64,000 nucleotides of DNA, taken from positions 62,001-126,000 of the forward strand of contig NZ_MKCT01000039.1 in assembly GCF_001855555.1 (NCBI RefSeq), read 5' to 3'. Under the pieces are notes generated by a model. It made no database searches, was not told the origin of the DNA, and was given only the letters and a program-made list of their open reading frames with translations. Source of the stretch: Chromobacterium sphagni (GTDB lineage Bacteria; Pseudomonadota; Gammaproteobacteria; Burkholderiales; Chromobacteriaceae). Of the stretch, positions 63,317 through 64,000 are shown piece after piece. Position numbers and translations under genes: made by a program. The stretch's first letter is position 1. Each line of letters begins with the position of its first letter.

Positions 63317-64000
63317 AGCGCTTCGCCCTGCTGGGACTGCCCAATACCGGCAAATCCACCTTGTTCAATCGCCTCACCGGCATGTCGCAGCGGGTGGGCA
63401 ACTGGCCGGGCCTCACCGTTGACTTGATCAGCTCTCGCCTGCTGTTGGGCGGCAGAATGGTGGAGCTGATCGATCTGCCCGGCGTCAACGATCTCACCGG
63501 CTATAGCGATGACGAGGCGGTGGTGCGCGACGTGCTGCTGGCCAGCGCCTTCGACGGCGCGGTGCTGGTGCTCAATGCCTGCCAGCTGGACCGTCAACTG
63601 CCCTTGGCCTTGCAGGTGATAGCCAGCGGCCTGCGCTGCCTGATAGTGCTGAACATGGCCGACGAAGCCAGGCTGCTGGGCGTGAGCGTGGACGCCGGCG
63701 CGCTGGCGGCGAAGCTTGGCGCGCCTGTGGTGCTGGTGTCGGCCAAGCGGATGGAGGGCTGGCCGCGCCTCAACGCCGCGCTGAACCAGCTGGCCGGCTT
63801 CGAGGGGTCGGCAGTGCGCGCCGGGCTGGAGCGGGTGCCTGAATCGCGGCAGGCGATAGACCAGGCCCGCGCCGCGCTGGACGGTTGCTGGCGGTTGCCG
63901 CCGGTGCTGCCGACGCTGCTGACCGAAAAAGTGGACCGCTGGCTGCTGCATCCCTGGCTGGGCCTGCCCTTGTTCTTCGTCTTCATGGCGTTGCTGTTCA
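63313..64000 (+). CDS. feoB: Ferrous iron transporter FeoB, N-terminal part (cut by window edge)
   Basis: The first 229 residues are seen. They form a G-protein domain with G1 GLPNTGKST, where most FeoB have GNPNSGKT, so an Asn is replaced by Leu. G3 is DLPGVNDL and G4 is NMAD. A helical spacer domain and the start of the membrane part (LHPWLGLPLFFVFMALLF) follow. It imports Fe2+ using GTP. The remaining membrane helices lie beyond the window. It is coupled to feoA. Confidence 0.93.
   Translation, partial: MKRFALLGLPNTGKSTLFNRLTGMSQRVGNWPGLTVDLISSRLLLGGRMVELIDLPGVNDLTGYSDDEAVVRDVLLASAFDGAVLVLNACQLDRQLPLALQVIASGLRCLIVLNMADEARLLGVSVDAGALAAKLGAPVVLVSAKRMEGWPRLNAALNQLAGFEGSAVRAGLERVPESRQAIDQARAALDGCWRLPPVLPTLLTEKVDRWLLHPWLGLPLFFVFMALLF

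Overview
The window is 64 kb of GC-rich, densely packed bacterial chromosome from a betaproteobacterium. The gene set points to the Neisseriales, most likely a Chromobacterium-like member of the Chromobacteriaceae. The clues are an RmpM/class-4-like OmpA protein, a single-polypeptide nitrite/sulfite reductase followed by a DUF934 gene, ubiCA, a DUF815 ATPase next to a mutT-thiE-type fusion, and betaproteobacterial dapA-bamC and ntrBC-glnA layouts. The genus is inferred from gene content and was not tested by any search. I saw no rRNA, tRNA, CRISPR array, insertion sequence, prophage or integrase. Almost everything is core metabolism, and a few small lineage-specific genes are the unusual part.

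Layout. 1-3.6 kb is accessory: the end of an AraC-type regulator, three translationally coupled GNAT acetyltransferase paralogues (the middle one has lost about 17 residues), and a YhaJ-like LysR gene between two small paralogous secreted proteins, with two matching inverted repeats in its promoter region. 3.8-6.9 kb is a uracil uptake and salvage operon on the minus strand (upp, GNAT, an unknown gene, uraA). 7.2-13.3 kb on the minus strand holds grxD, a ClC transporter, an RsmB-type methyltransferase, a DUF3108 protein, purN and purM. 13.6-17.4 kb on the plus strand holds hda, a HAD phosphatase, the DUF815 ATPase, the mutT fusion and a membrane-anchored FixH/YtkA-like protein. 17.4-20.9 kb holds a Lys/His-rich small exported protein, ubiA and ubiC, lrgA/lrgB-type genes and sixA.

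20.9-24.2 kb is the divergent metE/metR pair, with a repeated hairpin at the metE ribosome binding site. 24.3-30.9 kb holds a 7-bp tandem repeat, a small membrane protein, a VOC protein, a periplasmic binding protein and the nitrogen regulon (glnG, glnL, a DUF4124 gene, glnA), with readable sigma-54 promoters and NtrC boxes. 30.9-38.1 kb holds a rhodanese, aroE, mtgA, mgtE, prmC, a PAP2 phosphatase, slyD and roxA. 38.3-44.1 kb holds an Ala/Pro lipoprotein, bamC and dapA, a YbiT-type ABC-F ATPase, an SDR reductase and arfB. 44.2-48.2 kb is assimilatory sulfate reduction (cysB, then cysH, cysI, DUF934), matched by cysK at 57.9 kb.

48.4-54.5 kb holds the OmpA-like protein and the ribF-ileS-lspA-ispH cluster. 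54.7-62.9 kb holds two small lipoproteins, xseA, a DnaA-box-containing noncoding gap, a voltage-gated K+ channel with a C-terminal zinc ribbon, cysK, a YchJ protein, a histone-deacetylase-family gene with an apparent frameshift at its end, glutathione peroxidase and dcd. The window ends inside feoB, behind feoA and a probable Fur box.

How they work together. The cys genes make sulfide and cysK fixes it into cysteine. NtrB/NtrC act on glnA, and on their own operon, through boxes visible in the DNA. uraA imports uracil for Upp. prmC, arfB, ileS, roxA and the RsmB-type enzyme serve translation, and Hda controls DnaA. The best candidates for something undescribed are the LysR locus with its secreted-protein pair and twin operators, the metE leader, and the unknown gene inside the uracil operon.
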